Shown: positions 54,629-63,503 of the stretch, piece after piece
How positions within the stretch are numbered: the stretch's first letter is position 1
Layout of the letters: each line of letters opens with the position of its first letter
Assembly: GCA_001896545.1 (NCBI GenBank)
Contig: MPOT01000025.1
Coordinates: 62,001-126,000, forward strand
DNA: 64,000 nt
Origin: Tepidanaerobacter sp. EBM-38
GTDB lineage: Bacteria; Bacillota; Thermosediminibacteria; Thermosediminibacterales; Tepidanaerobacteraceae
Direction of reading: 5' to 3'
Translations under genes and position numbers: made by a program
Notes under the pieces: generated by a model
What the model was told of the DNA's origin: nothing
The model's input: the letters and a program-made list of their open reading frames with translations, nothing else
Databases searched by the model: none

Positions 54629-55611
54629 TAAAAACTGGAATAGGTATCGGATGTATGTGGTACGGTATAGGGAACACCGGCCTACCCAATCCTGCTGCAG
54701 CTTTTGTCGAGGTGCATAGTGACTGTTCAGCGACTTTACTCACCGGATGCGCAGATATTGGTCAGGGTTCCAATACTGTTCTTGCCCAGATCGTAGCTGA
54801 GACTTTAGGTATAGATTTTGAAGATGTATTCGTAACTTCTGCTGATACTGGGGTAACACCCGAAGCCGGTGCTACATCGGCCAGTCGACAAACCTACATT
54901 TCCGGCAATGCGTGCAAGCGGGCTGCAGAAATGGCTCGGCAAACCCTTGTAGATCTAGCTGCAGATCTGCTACAGGATGATAAAGATAAAATCCTTTTAA
55001 AAGATAAAATGGCTTTTGTAAAAGATACAGATAAATCCATCAGCATGGCAAAACTCTTAGAGGAATGCGACCGGCGTGGGATACTAGTAATAGGCAGCGG
55101 TTCCTTTAACCCGGATACAACTTATTTGGATGCTCAAACAATGGCTGGCATACCATATGCTACATATGCATTTGCTACTCACATAGCGGAAGTGGAAGTT
55201 AATACAGAGACTGGAGAAATTAAAGTTAAAAAAATTATAGCTGCTCATGACGTAGGAAAAGCTGTAAACCCGTCGCTGATTGAAGGACAAATTGAAGGGG
55301 GGTGTTTAATGGGTGCAGGTTATGCCCTTTTAGAGGAGGTTTTGTTGTCGAATGGTCGAATAACCAACCCGAATTTATCTAATTATCTATTATTCACAGC
55401 AAAGGATGTACCTGAAGTATACCCAATCATTGTGGAAGAGAAAGAAGAAACGGGTCCTTATGGAGCAAAGGGTGTCGGTGAACCGTCACTAATTCCTACA
55501 GCCCCTGCTATACTAAATGCCATTTATAATGCTACAGGTGAACGGTTTACGGATATTCCGGTGACACAGGAAAGATTTATCGAACAGACCTATTATAAAT
55601 TTGACAAATAA
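54625..55611 (+). CDS. ndhM: Nicotinate dehydrogenase medium molybdopterin subunit
   Basis: About 328 residues. A GTG at 54625 overlaps the previous stop as GTGA and follows gggagggg; the frame begins at 54610. It is the second half of the molybdopterin protein: GIGCMWYGIGNTGLPNPAAAFVE (in part), TGCADIGQGSNTVLAQIVAETLG, GATSASRQTYISGNA and GAKGVGEPSLIPTAPAI, whose Glu is the catalytic base of the xanthine oxidase family. Length equals the E. barkeri subunit (about 330). With NdhSL and NdhF it hydroxylates nicotinate to 6-hydroxynicotinate. Confidence 0.93.
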   Translation: MIKTGIGIGCMWYGIGNTGLPNPAAAFVEVHSDCSATLLTGCADIGQGSNTVLAQIVAETLGIDFEDVFVTSADTGVTPEAGATSASRQTYISGNACKRAAEMARQTLVDLAADLLQDDKDKILLKDKMAFVKDTDKSISMAKLLEECDRRGILVIGSGSFNPDTTYLDAQTMAGIPYATYAFATHIAEVEVNTETGEIKVKKIIAAHDVGKAVNPSLIEGQIEGGCLMGAGYALLEEVLLSNGRITNPNLSNYLLFTAKDVPEVYPIIVEEKEETGPYGAKGVGEPSLIPTAPAILNAIYNATGERFTDIPVTQERFIEQTYYKFDK

Positions 55612-55688
55612 ATTGATTGAAGACAATTTTACTTTATATAAATCACCTAATTACTTATCAAAAATATAAATAAAAAGGAGTCTTAAAT

Positions 55689-56849
55689 ATGACTATTATA
55701 GCTATTAAAAACATAGGAACTTTGGTAAGTGGTGATATTAAAAAACCAATTTCTTCGTCTAACACAATTATCATTGAAGACGGGAAAATTGCAAAGCTAG
55801 GGAATGAGGAATTATTAAAGCAATACCAATGTGACAAGGTAATTGATGCAAAAGGCATAACCGTTACTCCAGGCCTTATAGACTCACATGTGCATCCGGT
55901 TATAGGAGATTTTACACCACGCCAAAACACATTAGGGTTTATTGATAGTTCCCTTCATGGAGGAGTAACCACAATGATATCCGCAGGGGAATGTCATACT
56001 CCTGGCAGACCGAAAGATGTAGCAGGAACTAAGGCATTAGCTATATTGGCACACAAAAGTTTCCAAAATATGAGACCTGGCGGTGTCAAACTTCACGGTG
56101 GTGCCCTCATATTGGAAAAAGGCCTTACAGAAAAGGATTTTGAGGAACTAGCCCGGGAGGGAGTATGGTTAGTAGGGGAGATAGGCCTAGGTAGTATTAA
56201 CAAACCTGAAGACGCAGCCCCTATGGTAGAGTGGGCGAAAAAACATGGATTTAAGACAATGATGCATACCGGAGGTACATCGATTCCCGGTAGCACTACC
56301 GTTACAGCTGCTGATGTAATGCAAGTCAATCCTCATGTGGTATCTCATCTGAATGGAGGTCCTACTGCTATACCGATAGAAGAAGTAAAAAAGTTGATCG
56401 ATGAAACATCAATAACCCTGGAAATGGTTCAATGCGGTAATTTCAAAGTATTTAAACAAGCTATTGAATGGTTGAAAGAGAAAAATCAATTAGACCGGGT
56501 CATCCTTGGTAATGATTCGCCGTCAGGAACTGGGATTATACCCTTGGGAATCTTAAGATCCGTATGTTTTATAGCTTCTATGACAGGTGTATCAGCTGAA
56601 GAAGCCCTATGTATGGCTACTGGCAATACTGCTCGTGTTTATGGCCTTAATGTAGGGATAATAGAAGAAGGTCGGGAAGCAGATCTTGTATTGATGGATG
56701 CTCCTATGGGTTCTGTAGGCAAAAATTGCATTCAAGCACTGGAAGCCGGAGATCTCCCCGGGATTTCCATGGTAATAATTGATGGAAAGCTAGTGGCAAC
56801 AAAGAGTAGAAATACTCCTCCTCCCGCAATAAAAGCGGTTGTTTGCTAA
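55689..56849 (+). CDS. ena: Enamidase, second copy
   Basis: 386 residues, the same length and gap-free alignment as the copy at 46284. All metal and catalytic motifs are kept (DSHVHPVIGDF, KLHGGALILEKGL, MMHTGGTSIPGS, VSHLNGGPTAI, LGNDSPSGTG). Directly upstream of hnr, so this is the most likely housekeeping enamidase of the pathway. aaggagtc precedes the ATG. Confidence 0.92.
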   Translation: MTIIAIKNIGTLVSGDIKKPISSSNTIIIEDGKIAKLGNEELLKQYQCDKVIDAKGITVTPGLIDSHVHPVIGDFTPRQNTLGFIDSSLHGGVTTMISAGECHTPGRPKDVAGTKALAILAHKSFQNMRPGGVKLHGGALILEKGLTEKDFEELAREGVWLVGEIGLGSINKPEDAAPMVEWAKKHGFKTMMHTGGTSIPGSTTVTAADVMQVNPHVVSHLNGGPTAIPIEEVKKLIDETSITLEMVQCGNFKVFKQAIEWLKEKNQLDRVILGNDSPSGTGIIPLGILRSVCFIASMTGVSAEEALCMATGNTARVYGLNVGIIEEGREADLVLMDAPMGSVGKNCIQALEAGDLPGISMVIIDGKLVATKSRNTPPPAIKAVVC

Positions 56850-56873
56850 AATATATACGGAGGTAAAGTGATT

Positions 56874-58388
56874 ATGATTGTGATTGATTTGGAAAAATGC
56901 AGGGGCTGTAGTTTATGCGTTAAAAATTGCCCCCTTGAAGCAATCAAAGTTATTAACAAAAAGGCAAAAATAAATGATAATTGCGTTAATTGCGGAATTT
57001 GTTTCAGAGTCTGCACATTTGAAGCTATTAAAAGGACTGAAGAAAGGGCACCGGAGAATATTACATGTACCCACTGCCCTGTAAACTGTTCAATTCCACC
57101 GGAAAAAACCGGTGCGTGCAAGCGATATACTCATGTAAACGGAGAACTAATGAGAAATAGAAAGCTGGTAGTGGAAGCCATAACAGCCGAAACGGAGACA
57201 GCCAAGCTGCCTTATAAGCCGCTCATTACTGCTGTAGGCAGTGGTACCAACTACCCTTGTTCCTATCCCGCACCATATATTGTCAGTGAGTCTATTGATG
57301 GAGTTGATGTGATTACCGTAGTCACTGAAGCACCTCTTAGTTACAGTGGTGTCAAGGTTAAAATCGATACAAATCTTCACATTGGGGAAGAGGGGGCAAA
57401 AGTTCGACGGGATGGGAAGATTGTAGGAATGGTTACAACGGAGGAATATGGTTCTAAGATGCTGACTATTGGTGGTGCAAATCTCTTAAGCGGTAGCAAT
57501 GATGGCTTTATAGTAGCCAGGACCATAGTAGACTTAGTTAATGGCCGCAGGGTTACATTAAAAGTGGATAAGGGAAGTACTATGGAAATTCAACATGGTT
57601 TTCCTCCAGTAATTGACGGTCAGGAAGAAAAACTGATGCGGGTAGGTTGTGGCAGTGCTACTGTAGGTATGTTTGCCAGGCAATTATCTAAGGTAGTAGA
57701 CGAGGCGATAATTCTTGACTATCACATAATAGGGCTTTTATCGGAGCATATGGCTGGTAAGGCGGTAGGCATGGCTTATAGCGGTGTGGTTCCATACGGC
57801 CGCAAGAGTACCAACGGTAGATATTTTGGAAAACCGGGACACGGCTGGGGAGGAACGGAAATTACCGATCCAAGGGATGCCATAAAGTCCATAGATATGG
57901 GTATCGCCCGTTCTGGTATGAAAATATTGGTGACCGAAACTACAGGTCAGCAAGCTGCCCTTTTTGAGATACAAGAGGATGGTACTGTAAAATCTATAGA
58001 AATGCTCCCATCGGTGAGGGATGCAGTAAAGATCATTGCAGATACATGTGAGCGGTCAATGGTTTCGGTTATATATACCGGTGGTACTGGAGGAAGTGCC
58101 AGAGCCGGGGTGACTAATTTGCCCAAAGCACTTACCGATGCTATACATAGGGAAGAAATAAAATTAACTATCGCAGGAGCTCCAACTTTTGTGCTTCCCG
58201 GTGGTGGCATAAACTTTATGGTGGATGTTTCAAAAATGGTTCCCGAACCGTTAACTTGGGTGCCGACGCCAGCTACCGTTGCACCGGTGGAATACACTAT
58301 GACTCGTGAAAAATACGAAGAAATCGGTGGCCATGTAAACCATGTTATGTCAAAACAAGAACTTCTCAAGAAACTGAAAGAGTCATAA
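56874..58388 (+). CDS. hnr: 6-hydroxynicotinate reductase
   Basis: About 504 residues; ATG at 56874 is nine bases after acggaggt (a GTG at 56868 is too close). Reduces 6-hydroxynicotinate to 1,4,5,6-tetrahydro-6-oxonicotinate, probably with reduced ferredoxin. Two [4Fe-4S] motifs: Cys9, 12, 15, 19 and Cys37, 40, 43, 47; a further group Cys65, 68, 72, 82 may hold the [2Fe-2S] cluster. The large C-terminal part is glycine-rich. The E. barkeri enzyme has a covalently bound flavin; no canonical D-x-x-(x)-S-G-A-T site is present here, the nearest being GSAT at about 260-263. Confidence 0.9.
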   Translation: MIVIDLEKCRGCSLCVKNCPLEAIKVINKKAKINDNCVNCGICFRVCTFEAIKRTEERAPENITCTHCPVNCSIPPEKTGACKRYTHVNGELMRNRKLVVEAITAETETAKLPYKPLITAVGSGTNYPCSYPAPYIVSESIDGVDVITVVTEAPLSYSGVKVKIDTNLHIGEEGAKVRRDGKIVGMVTTEEYGSKMLTIGGANLLSGSNDGFIVARTIVDLVNGRRVTLKVDKGSTMEIQHGFPPVIDGQEEKLMRVGCGSATVGMFARQLSKVVDEAIILDYHIIGLLSEHMAGKAVGMAYSGVVPYGRKSTNGRYFGKPGHGWGGTEITDPRDAIKSIDMGIARSGMKILVTETTGQQAALFEIQEDGTVKSIEMLPSVRDAVKIIADTCERSMVSVIYTGGTGGSARAGVTNLPKALTDAIHREEIKLTIAGAPTFVLPGGGINFMVDVSKMVPEPLTWVPTPATVAPVEYTMTREKYEEIGGHVNHVMSKQELLKKLKES

Positions 58389-58391
58389 AAA

Positions 58392-59222
58392 ATGATGAAC
58401 CAATTGGAGGACGGTCGAGTATTTCTTGAATATGGACCCATACGCATGTTAATGGATGTTTCAATTAAAGTACAAAGACAACCAGAACTGGCGTTTATGG
58501 TAGGCTTAGATGTTATTGAAGAGTTCAAAAGAGCTTGTGAATACATGTCTCTTATTAAAGGTCAAGATCGTGTAAGGGAGTCTGTACAAAACTATCCCAT
58601 ATCAGTACAAAAGATGCTAGCTGCAGTCAAGAGAGTAGGGGATGAAACCCTTACTCCTCTGGCGGCAGTAGCAGGTGCTTTTTCCGATATTGCCCTTGAA
58701 AAGGCACTTGCACTTGGAGCCGAAAGAGTCATTATAAACAACGGCGGAGATATTGCATTTAAAGATATAAGGGGAAATCCTATAAAGATAGGTATTCCTG
58801 TGTCAAAAAATTCTCCTACCCCCTTTTTAACCCTGATGATTTCCGATAAGAATGTGACTGGAATTTGTACCAGTGGGATAGGAGGTAGGAGTTTTACTAA
58901 AGGCATAGCTACTGCAGCGGTAGCCATAGCTGAAAATGCTGCCTTGGCAGATGCTTGCGCTACATATCTTGGTAATGAGACTAATGTGGAAGACCCTGAA
59001 ATAATTCGATGTTATGCAGAGGAGATAGATTCAGAGACTGACATACCCGGCCATCAAATCACACTGAAAGTAGGATGCCTAAGCAAGAAAAAGATATATA
59101 GTGCTTTGTTAAATGGTATGAAGGCTGCGGAGGATATATATGAACGACACATAATATGGGGTTCTATATTATGCATAGATAAAGAGATAGTAACTGTGCC
59201 ATCGGAAATTAATATCTCTTGA
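58392..59222 (+). CDS. UPF0280 family protein, ApbE-like; candidate flavin transferase for Hnr
   Basis: 276 residues, three bases after the hnr stop; a second Met follows the first. UPF0280 belongs to the ApbE-like superfamily: LAAVAGAFSDIALEKALALGAERVIINNGGDIAFK (cited in part) parallels the ApbE segment G-x-A-K-G-x-x-x-D-x-...-N-x-G-G-D, and GICTSGIGG then ALADACATYLGN parallels the metal-binding A-D-A-x-x-T. ApbE attaches FMN to protein threonine or serine. Pairing with hnr, whose product carries covalent flavin, makes it the obvious flavinylation candidate. This is inference; UPF0280 has no proven reaction known to me. Confidence 0.8.
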   Translation: MMNQLEDGRVFLEYGPIRMLMDVSIKVQRQPELAFMVGLDVIEEFKRACEYMSLIKGQDRVRESVQNYPISVQKMLAAVKRVGDETLTPLAAVAGAFSDIALEKALALGAERVIINNGGDIAFKDIRGNPIKIGIPVSKNSPTPFLTLMISDKNVTGICTSGIGGRSFTKGIATAAVAIAENAALADACATYLGNETNVEDPEIIRCYAEEIDSETDIPGHQITLKVGCLSKKKIYSALLNGMKAAEDIYERHIIWGSILCIDKEIVTVPSEINIS

Positions 59223-59443
59223 AATACTGCATACTATTCATAATATAATGATTATTTACCGTATAACCTATTTTTATAATTGTACGGTCAACATCTAGTG
59301 CGTTTGATTATAATTAGAATAATGTAGAAATAATTGACTTTTGATAGTAGAATAAACAATAAGCGTAGAGTATGCTTTCTAATGATATAATTTACAAACG
59401 TGTCTTGTTCTTTTTATATAATCAAAAAATGTGGGGTAGCAAT

Positions 59444-60211
59444 ATGCTGCTTAATGCTTTAAACATAATTGAGAATAATGAAGTAATATCTCTAGTGGGG
59501 GCAGGAGGTAAAACCTCTTTCATGTATGCCTTAGCCCGTGAACTATCCTCATTGCAGAGGAGAGTCCTTATAACAACTACAACTCATCTCAAAAAACCTA
59601 CGGGAAAAGCTTATGAACTAATGATTCTAGAAAATTGCCCCAAAAGAGCCGCCAATAAAATAAACCAAATATTTGATGCATCGAACGTGGCTTTTTGGGC
59701 AGATAACGAAGTGTCTGATGGAAAAATACGTGGGTTATCCATGGAAAGTATTGATATTATCGCCGATATGGGCATTGCCGATAATATACTAATAGAAGCT
59801 GACGGATCCAAAGGCTTGCCTATAAAAGCGCCTGCATATAATGAACCTGTTATCCCAAAGAAAACAACCATATTGATAGGTGTAATTGGGATTGATGCTC
59901 TAGGTCGCACTATAGATGACAAGACTGTACACCGGCCTGAATTTTTAAGCATGATATCAGGGAAACCTTTAGGTGGGATTATCGATGAGGCGGTGATACA
60001 AAACCTAATATTTTCTCCATATGGTCTGTTTAAAGGTGCTACAGAGCAAATGAAGAAAGTTGTTGTGATAAATAAAGTTGATAATAATCAAATATTAGAC
60101 CTTGCAATAAAGTTGGCGGAATCCATAAAAAACGTAAGCAATATAGAGATTTTTCGCATTTTACTCACATCTTTTAATTGTGAAACTTCTAGAATCAAGG
60201 TGATTTTATAA
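59444..60211 (+). CDS. yqeC: YqeC-type selenium cofactor protein
   Basis: About 255 residues; ATG at 59444 after ggggtag is preferred (frame open from 59372). P-loop-like SLVGAGGKTSFMYALARELSS, then RRVLITTTTHLKKP, EADGSKGLPIKAPA and PEFLSMISGKPLGGIIDE. YqeC is a marker of selenium-dependent molybdenum hydroxylases, thought to act in making or inserting the labile selenium. It begins a maturation block yqeC-mocA-xdhC-yqeB behind the nicotinate dehydrogenase genes. I see no gene in the preceding 220 bases. Confidence 0.88.
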   Translation: MLLNALNIIENNEVISLVGAGGKTSFMYALARELSSLQRRVLITTTTHLKKPTGKAYELMILENCPKRAANKINQIFDASNVAFWADNEVSDGKIRGLSMESIDIIADMGIADNILIEADGSKGLPIKAPAYNEPVIPKKTTILIGVIGIDALGRTIDDKTVHRPEFLSMISGKPLGGIIDEAVIQNLIFSPYGLFKGATEQMKKVVVINKVDNNQILDLAIKLAESIKNVSNIEIFRILLTSFNCETSRIKVIL

Positions 60212-60789
60212 TGGGAGAATCATCAAAAGATAGTATAAAAATATGCGGTATTATTTTAGCGGCAGGGGAAGGGAAAAGGGCCGGTGGAGGCAAGTTGAGT
60301 AGGGATATTCAGGGAAAGCCCATGCTACAGTGCGTTGTTGAGATGGCAGTACAATCTAGTCTAGATGATGTCCTATTGGTCACTGGATATGAAAGAAATT
60401 TAGGTGAAAAAATAGCAAAGCGTGCTGGTATTAGATCCTACTATAATGCCGACTATCCATTGGGTATGAGCACATCGCTCAAGCTGGGGATATCTAAGGT
60501 GCCCCAAGGGATTTCTGCTGTTGTAATAATATTAGGAGATATGCCGTATATTCAAAGGGAAACCTTAGATTCTATTATTGATTTACATAAAACAACTAGG
60601 AGTAAGATAATCATCCCTGTCTACAATGGAAAGAAAGGCCATCCGGTTTTAATGGCTTGCACTTACAATGATGAAATATACAATATCTCAGGTGATAGGG
60701 GAGCACGGGAAATTATAAAAAAGCATGTTGATGAAGTTGTATACTTAGAGACTGGCGATCCGGGTATATTGCAGGACATCGATTATTAA
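60211..60789 (+). CDS. MocA-like molybdenum cofactor nucleotidyltransferase
   Basis: 192 residues. Nucleotidyltransferase fold: CGIILAAGEGKRAGGGKLSRDIQGKPML (motif L-A-A-G-x-x-x-R, cited in part), VILGDMPYIQRETLD (metal-binding Asp) and GHPVLMA. MocA attaches CMP to molybdopterin to form the cytosine dinucleotide cofactor used by xanthine dehydrogenase-type enzymes such as nicotinate dehydrogenase. Start overlaps the yqeC stop; aaggtga precedes it. Confidence 0.87.
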   Translation: MGESSKDSIKICGIILAAGEGKRAGGGKLSRDIQGKPMLQCVVEMAVQSSLDDVLLVTGYERNLGEKIAKRAGIRSYYNADYPLGMSTSLKLGISKVPQGISAVVIILGDMPYIQRETLDSIIDLHKTTRSKIIIPVYNGKKGHPVLMACTYNDEIYNISGDRGAREIIKKHVDEVVYLETGDPGILQDIDY

Positions 60790-60809
60790 TTTATTATGAG
60801 GTGATGGTA

Positions 60810-61640
60810 TTGGAAGGTTCTAAAGTAATAGAGAAGCTTGCTTGCATGATAGCTCAAAATGAACCTGCGGCACTAGTAACGGTAGTGGAATCTTCTGGTT
60901 CTACTCCCCGAGGGCCAGGAAGTATGATGTTAGTTGATAAAAAGGGTGTGCTTTTGGAAGGGACTATTGGCGGAGGAATTCTCGAAGAAAGGGCTAAAAG
61001 CGATGCGGCCGAATGTCTCAGGGTAAAGGAATCGAAACTTTTTTTCTATGAACTGGGTGCGGAAAATGAAAAATCATTGCCTATGATTTGTGGTGGAAAT
61101 ATTAGGTATTTTGTTAAAGTATTTCCCAAAAAAAAACGGCTTATAATTATAGGAGCCGGACATGTAGGGGAAAAACTATGTAAAATGGCTAATATTTTAG
61201 GATATACGATTATCGTTGTTGATGATCGGGAAAACCGTGCTACGAAGGAGAACTTTCCGGAAGCAAGTCAGCTTCTTGTGGGTGATATTCTGGAGAACTT
61301 GAGGAAAGTTTCTATCGATGAGAATACCTGCATAGTAATAGTAACACATGCTCATAAATATGATCAAGCTGTCCTGGAGGCTGTAATTGATTCAAATGCA
61401 TTATATATAGGTATGATAGGGAGTGTTTCTAAAGTTAGGACATGTTTTGAGAATTTACGGGAAAAGGGTATATCCAATGAACTCATTGGTAAAGTTTACT
61501 CTCCTATAGGTTTAGATATAGGAGGTGAATCCCCTGAAGAAATAGCCCTTTCCATTATGACTCAAATTCAGGCTATTACTTATAACAAGAGCGTGCCGCA
61601 CATGAAGTATATTATGAAACAAAAAAATCAGGAGGGCTGA
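60810..61640 (+). CDS. XdhC/CoxI-family molybdenum hydroxylase maturation protein
   Basis: About 276 residues; a TTG at 60810 follows gaggtga, with GTG and ATG codons a few bases upstream as alternatives. N-terminal XdhC_CoxI domain (VVESSGSTPRGPGSMMLVD, GTIGGGILEERAKSDA) and C-terminal Rossmann XdhC_C domain (LIIIGAGHVGEKLCKMANILGY, THAHKYDQAVLEAV, IGMIGSVSKVRTCFENL, SPIGLDIGGESPEEIALSI). XdhC binds molybdopterin, protects it and delivers it to the hydroxylase, here NdhSLM. Confidence 0.9.
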   Translation: MEGSKVIEKLACMIAQNEPAALVTVVESSGSTPRGPGSMMLVDKKGVLLEGTIGGGILEERAKSDAAECLRVKESKLFFYELGAENEKSLPMICGGNIRYFVKVFPKKKRLIIIGAGHVGEKLCKMANILGYTIIVVDDRENRATKENFPEASQLLVGDILENLRKVSIDENTCIVIVTHAHKYDQAVLEAVIDSNALYIGMIGSVSKVRTCFENLREKGISNELIGKVYSPIGLDIGGESPEEIALSIMTQIQAITYNKSVPHMKYIMKQKNQEG

Positions 61641-61642
61641 GC

Positions 61643-62446
61643 TTGCAAGATTTGGTGGTTTTAATAAAGGGTGCCGGCGAAATGGCGTCTGCTGTAGCGC
61701 ACAGACTATACCGATCGGGATTTCAAATTATTATGACCGAAGTGGAAAAACCCTTGATGGTACGAAGGCATGTATCTTTCGGGAATTGTGTATATGAAGG
61801 AAGTTGGCAGGTAGAAGGGGTTAAGTCAAAATTGGTGAACGATTTAAGAGAAATCCGGAGTACTTTAACCGAGGGCAAAATACCCGTGTTAATTGATGAT
61901 AAGTGTCAACTTTGCCAAGCTTTAAGTCCTAAAGTGATAGTTGACGGGATTTTGGCTAAACGAAACACCGGAACAACCATAAACGATGCACAGGTAGTCA
62001 TTGGCTTAGGGCCGGGCTTCGAGGCAGGTAAAGATGTTCATGTAGTGATTGAGACAATGAGGGGACACGATCTGGGACGAGTGATTCTAAAGGGAGCCGC
62101 ACAGAAAAATACAGGTACTCCGGGCCCAATTCAGGGTATTACAGATGATCGAGTATTGCGGGCACCTAGAGCGGGAGTGGTTAAAAATATTCTAGATATA
62201 GGGAGCCTTGTAAAAAAAGGTGACATTATAGGTAACGTAGGTGACCAACCGTTTACTGCAAAAATTGATGGGATTTTGCGGGGATTAATTCATGATGGTT
62301 TAACCGTTAAAGCAGGGCAAAAGATCGGGGATATAGATCCTCGGGGCCAGGTAGATTACTGTAATACCATAAGTGATAAAGGTAGGACTATTTCGGGAGG
62401 AGTATTGGAAACCATATTGTTGCTTTTAAAGGATGTAAATCTGTAA
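61643..62446 (+). CDS. yqeB: YqeB-type selenium-dependent molybdenum hydroxylase maturation protein
   Basis: 267 residues, TTG start after caggaggg. EF2563/YqeB family: LVVLIKGAGEMASAVAHRLYRSGFQIIMTE at the start, RRHVSFGNCVYEG, then DDKCQLCQALSPKVIVDGILAKRN with two close cysteines, LGPGFEAGKDVHVVIETMRGHDLGRVI. YqeB marks selenium-dependent molybdenum hydroxylase loci together with YqeC and XdhC. Its presence predicts that this nicotinate dehydrogenase contains non-selenocysteine selenium, like the E. barkeri enzyme. Confidence 0.9.
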   Translation: MQDLVVLIKGAGEMASAVAHRLYRSGFQIIMTEVEKPLMVRRHVSFGNCVYEGSWQVEGVKSKLVNDLREIRSTLTEGKIPVLIDDKCQLCQALSPKVIVDGILAKRNTGTTINDAQVVIGLGPGFEAGKDVHVVIETMRGHDLGRVILKGAAQKNTGTPGPIQGITDDRVLRAPRAGVVKNILDIGSLVKKGDIIGNVGDQPFTAKIDGILRGLIHDGLTVKAGQKIGDIDPRGQVDYCNTISDKGRTISGGVLETILLLLKDVNL

Positions 62447-62461
62447 AAGGTGGAGAAGAAA

Positions 62462-62797
62462 GTGAAGTTGGTTTATAAAATATGGGTTGAGGGCAAGACT
62501 AAAGCTTTTGGTGAAGGTCCCTATGAACTCTTGAGGAAAGTTGAACAACTGGGATCTTTGAATAAAGCGGCTCAAGATATGAATATGTCTTACAGTAAAG
62601 CTTGGTCGATTATCAAAAGAGCCGAGAAGGAGCTAGGCTTTAAACTGGTAGAAAGCAACACCGGGGGTGCTGGTGGTGGCGGTTCATGCCTTACATCTCA
62701 AGCCAAGACCCTGTTAAACAAATATGACGAATTTTGCAGTGAAGCTGGGGAAATACTTACAAAACTATATAATAAATATTTTAGTGAGTTGCTTTAG
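62462..62797 (+). CDS. ModE-like winged helix-turn-helix regulator
   Basis: About 111 residues; GTG at 62462 after ggtggag (frame open from 62450). ModE N-terminal domain: LLRKVEQLGSLNKAAQDMNMSYSKAWSIIKRAEKELGF, cited in part, the LysR-type winged helix, then LVESNTGGAGGGGSCLT. The C-terminal MOP molybdate domains are absent, so it is either a one-domain regulator or senses molybdenum through another protein. It probably controls the maturation block or the downstream metal transporter. Confidence 0.87.
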   Translation: MKLVYKIWVEGKTKAFGEGPYELLRKVEQLGSLNKAAQDMNMSYSKAWSIIKRAEKELGFKLVESNTGGAGGGGSCLTSQAKTLLNKYDEFCSEAGEILTKLYNKYFSELL

Positions 62798-62854
62798 AGC
62801 ATTTTTTAATGAAAGCGTTATTCGAACATAAATACAACGCTAAGGAGACTTGCT

Positions 62855-63481
62855 ATGGGATACAAGAATTTGCTACTGCAAGGCGATATCGGCATAGGTA
62901 AATCTATAATTATAATGGATTCAATAATACCTTATATCGACTTTGTCGGAGGTTATTATACTCAAAGGATATTGAAAAATAAACAAAAGGTAGGTTTCTT
63001 GATAAATCCCATAGAGAGTGTAAAAACCTATGGTTTGAATCGGGATATCAAAGACATAAAGCCGGAAGGAAGACAGCGGCTATTTATATATAAAAACCCC
63101 AATGGGACTTGGTCTTTTGATAACGAAGTCTTTACATACTTTAGCATAAAATATTTATCAAAGGGTCTGCAGCAGCGTAAAAAACTGCTTATAGCTGATG
63201 AACTTGGAGGTATGGAGTTTCAAAGGGATGATTTCCTTCAGGAGGTAGTAAAAATTTTCCTAAGCGATGTGCCTGTTTTAGGTGTATTAAAATCCCATAG
63301 CAATTTTCAAAAACTAAAAAAGACCACTCTTTTAAAAACAACCTATAAAAACGTGGAGCAATTCAAAAGCTTGGTAAGCCAAAAGACTCAAATAATTCTG
63401 TTAACTCCAGGGGCGAATAACAATGAAGTTGTGTCACAGGTGCAGGCATTTGTGAAAAAATCTATCACAGCAGTAAATTAA
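62855..63481 (+). CDS. THEP1-like nucleoside triphosphatase
   Basis: 208 residues. Walker A GDIGIGKS (about 10-17), DFVGGYYTQRILKNKQKVGFLI (pattern G-x-Y-T-x-x-x-x-x-x-x-x-x-G-F of NTPase_1/THEP1) and Walker B LLIADELGGMEFQRDDF, the D-E-x-G-x-M-E hallmark. THEP1 hydrolyses NTPs in vitro; the cellular role is unknown. It lies between a ModE-like gene and a metal permease, so a link to molybdenum or metal handling is only positional. aaggaga precedes the ATG. Confidence 0.7.
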   Translation: MGYKNLLLQGDIGIGKSIIIMDSIIPYIDFVGGYYTQRILKNKQKVGFLINPIESVKTYGLNRDIKDIKPEGRQRLFIYKNPNGTWSFDNEVFTYFSIKYLSKGLQQRKKLLIADELGGMEFQRDDFLQEVVKIFLSDVPVLGVLKSHSNFQKLKKTTLLKTTYKNVEQFKSLVSQKTQIILLTPGANNNEVVSQVQAFVKKSITAVN

Positions 63482-63503
63482 TTAAACGGAAGGAAAGACA
63501 TCT

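Noticed and set aside
54600-54640. NdhL/NdhM boundary as a frameshift within one gene
   Set aside because: NdhM has its own Shine-Dalgarno site and a GTGA overlap, and the same split is known in E. barkeri.
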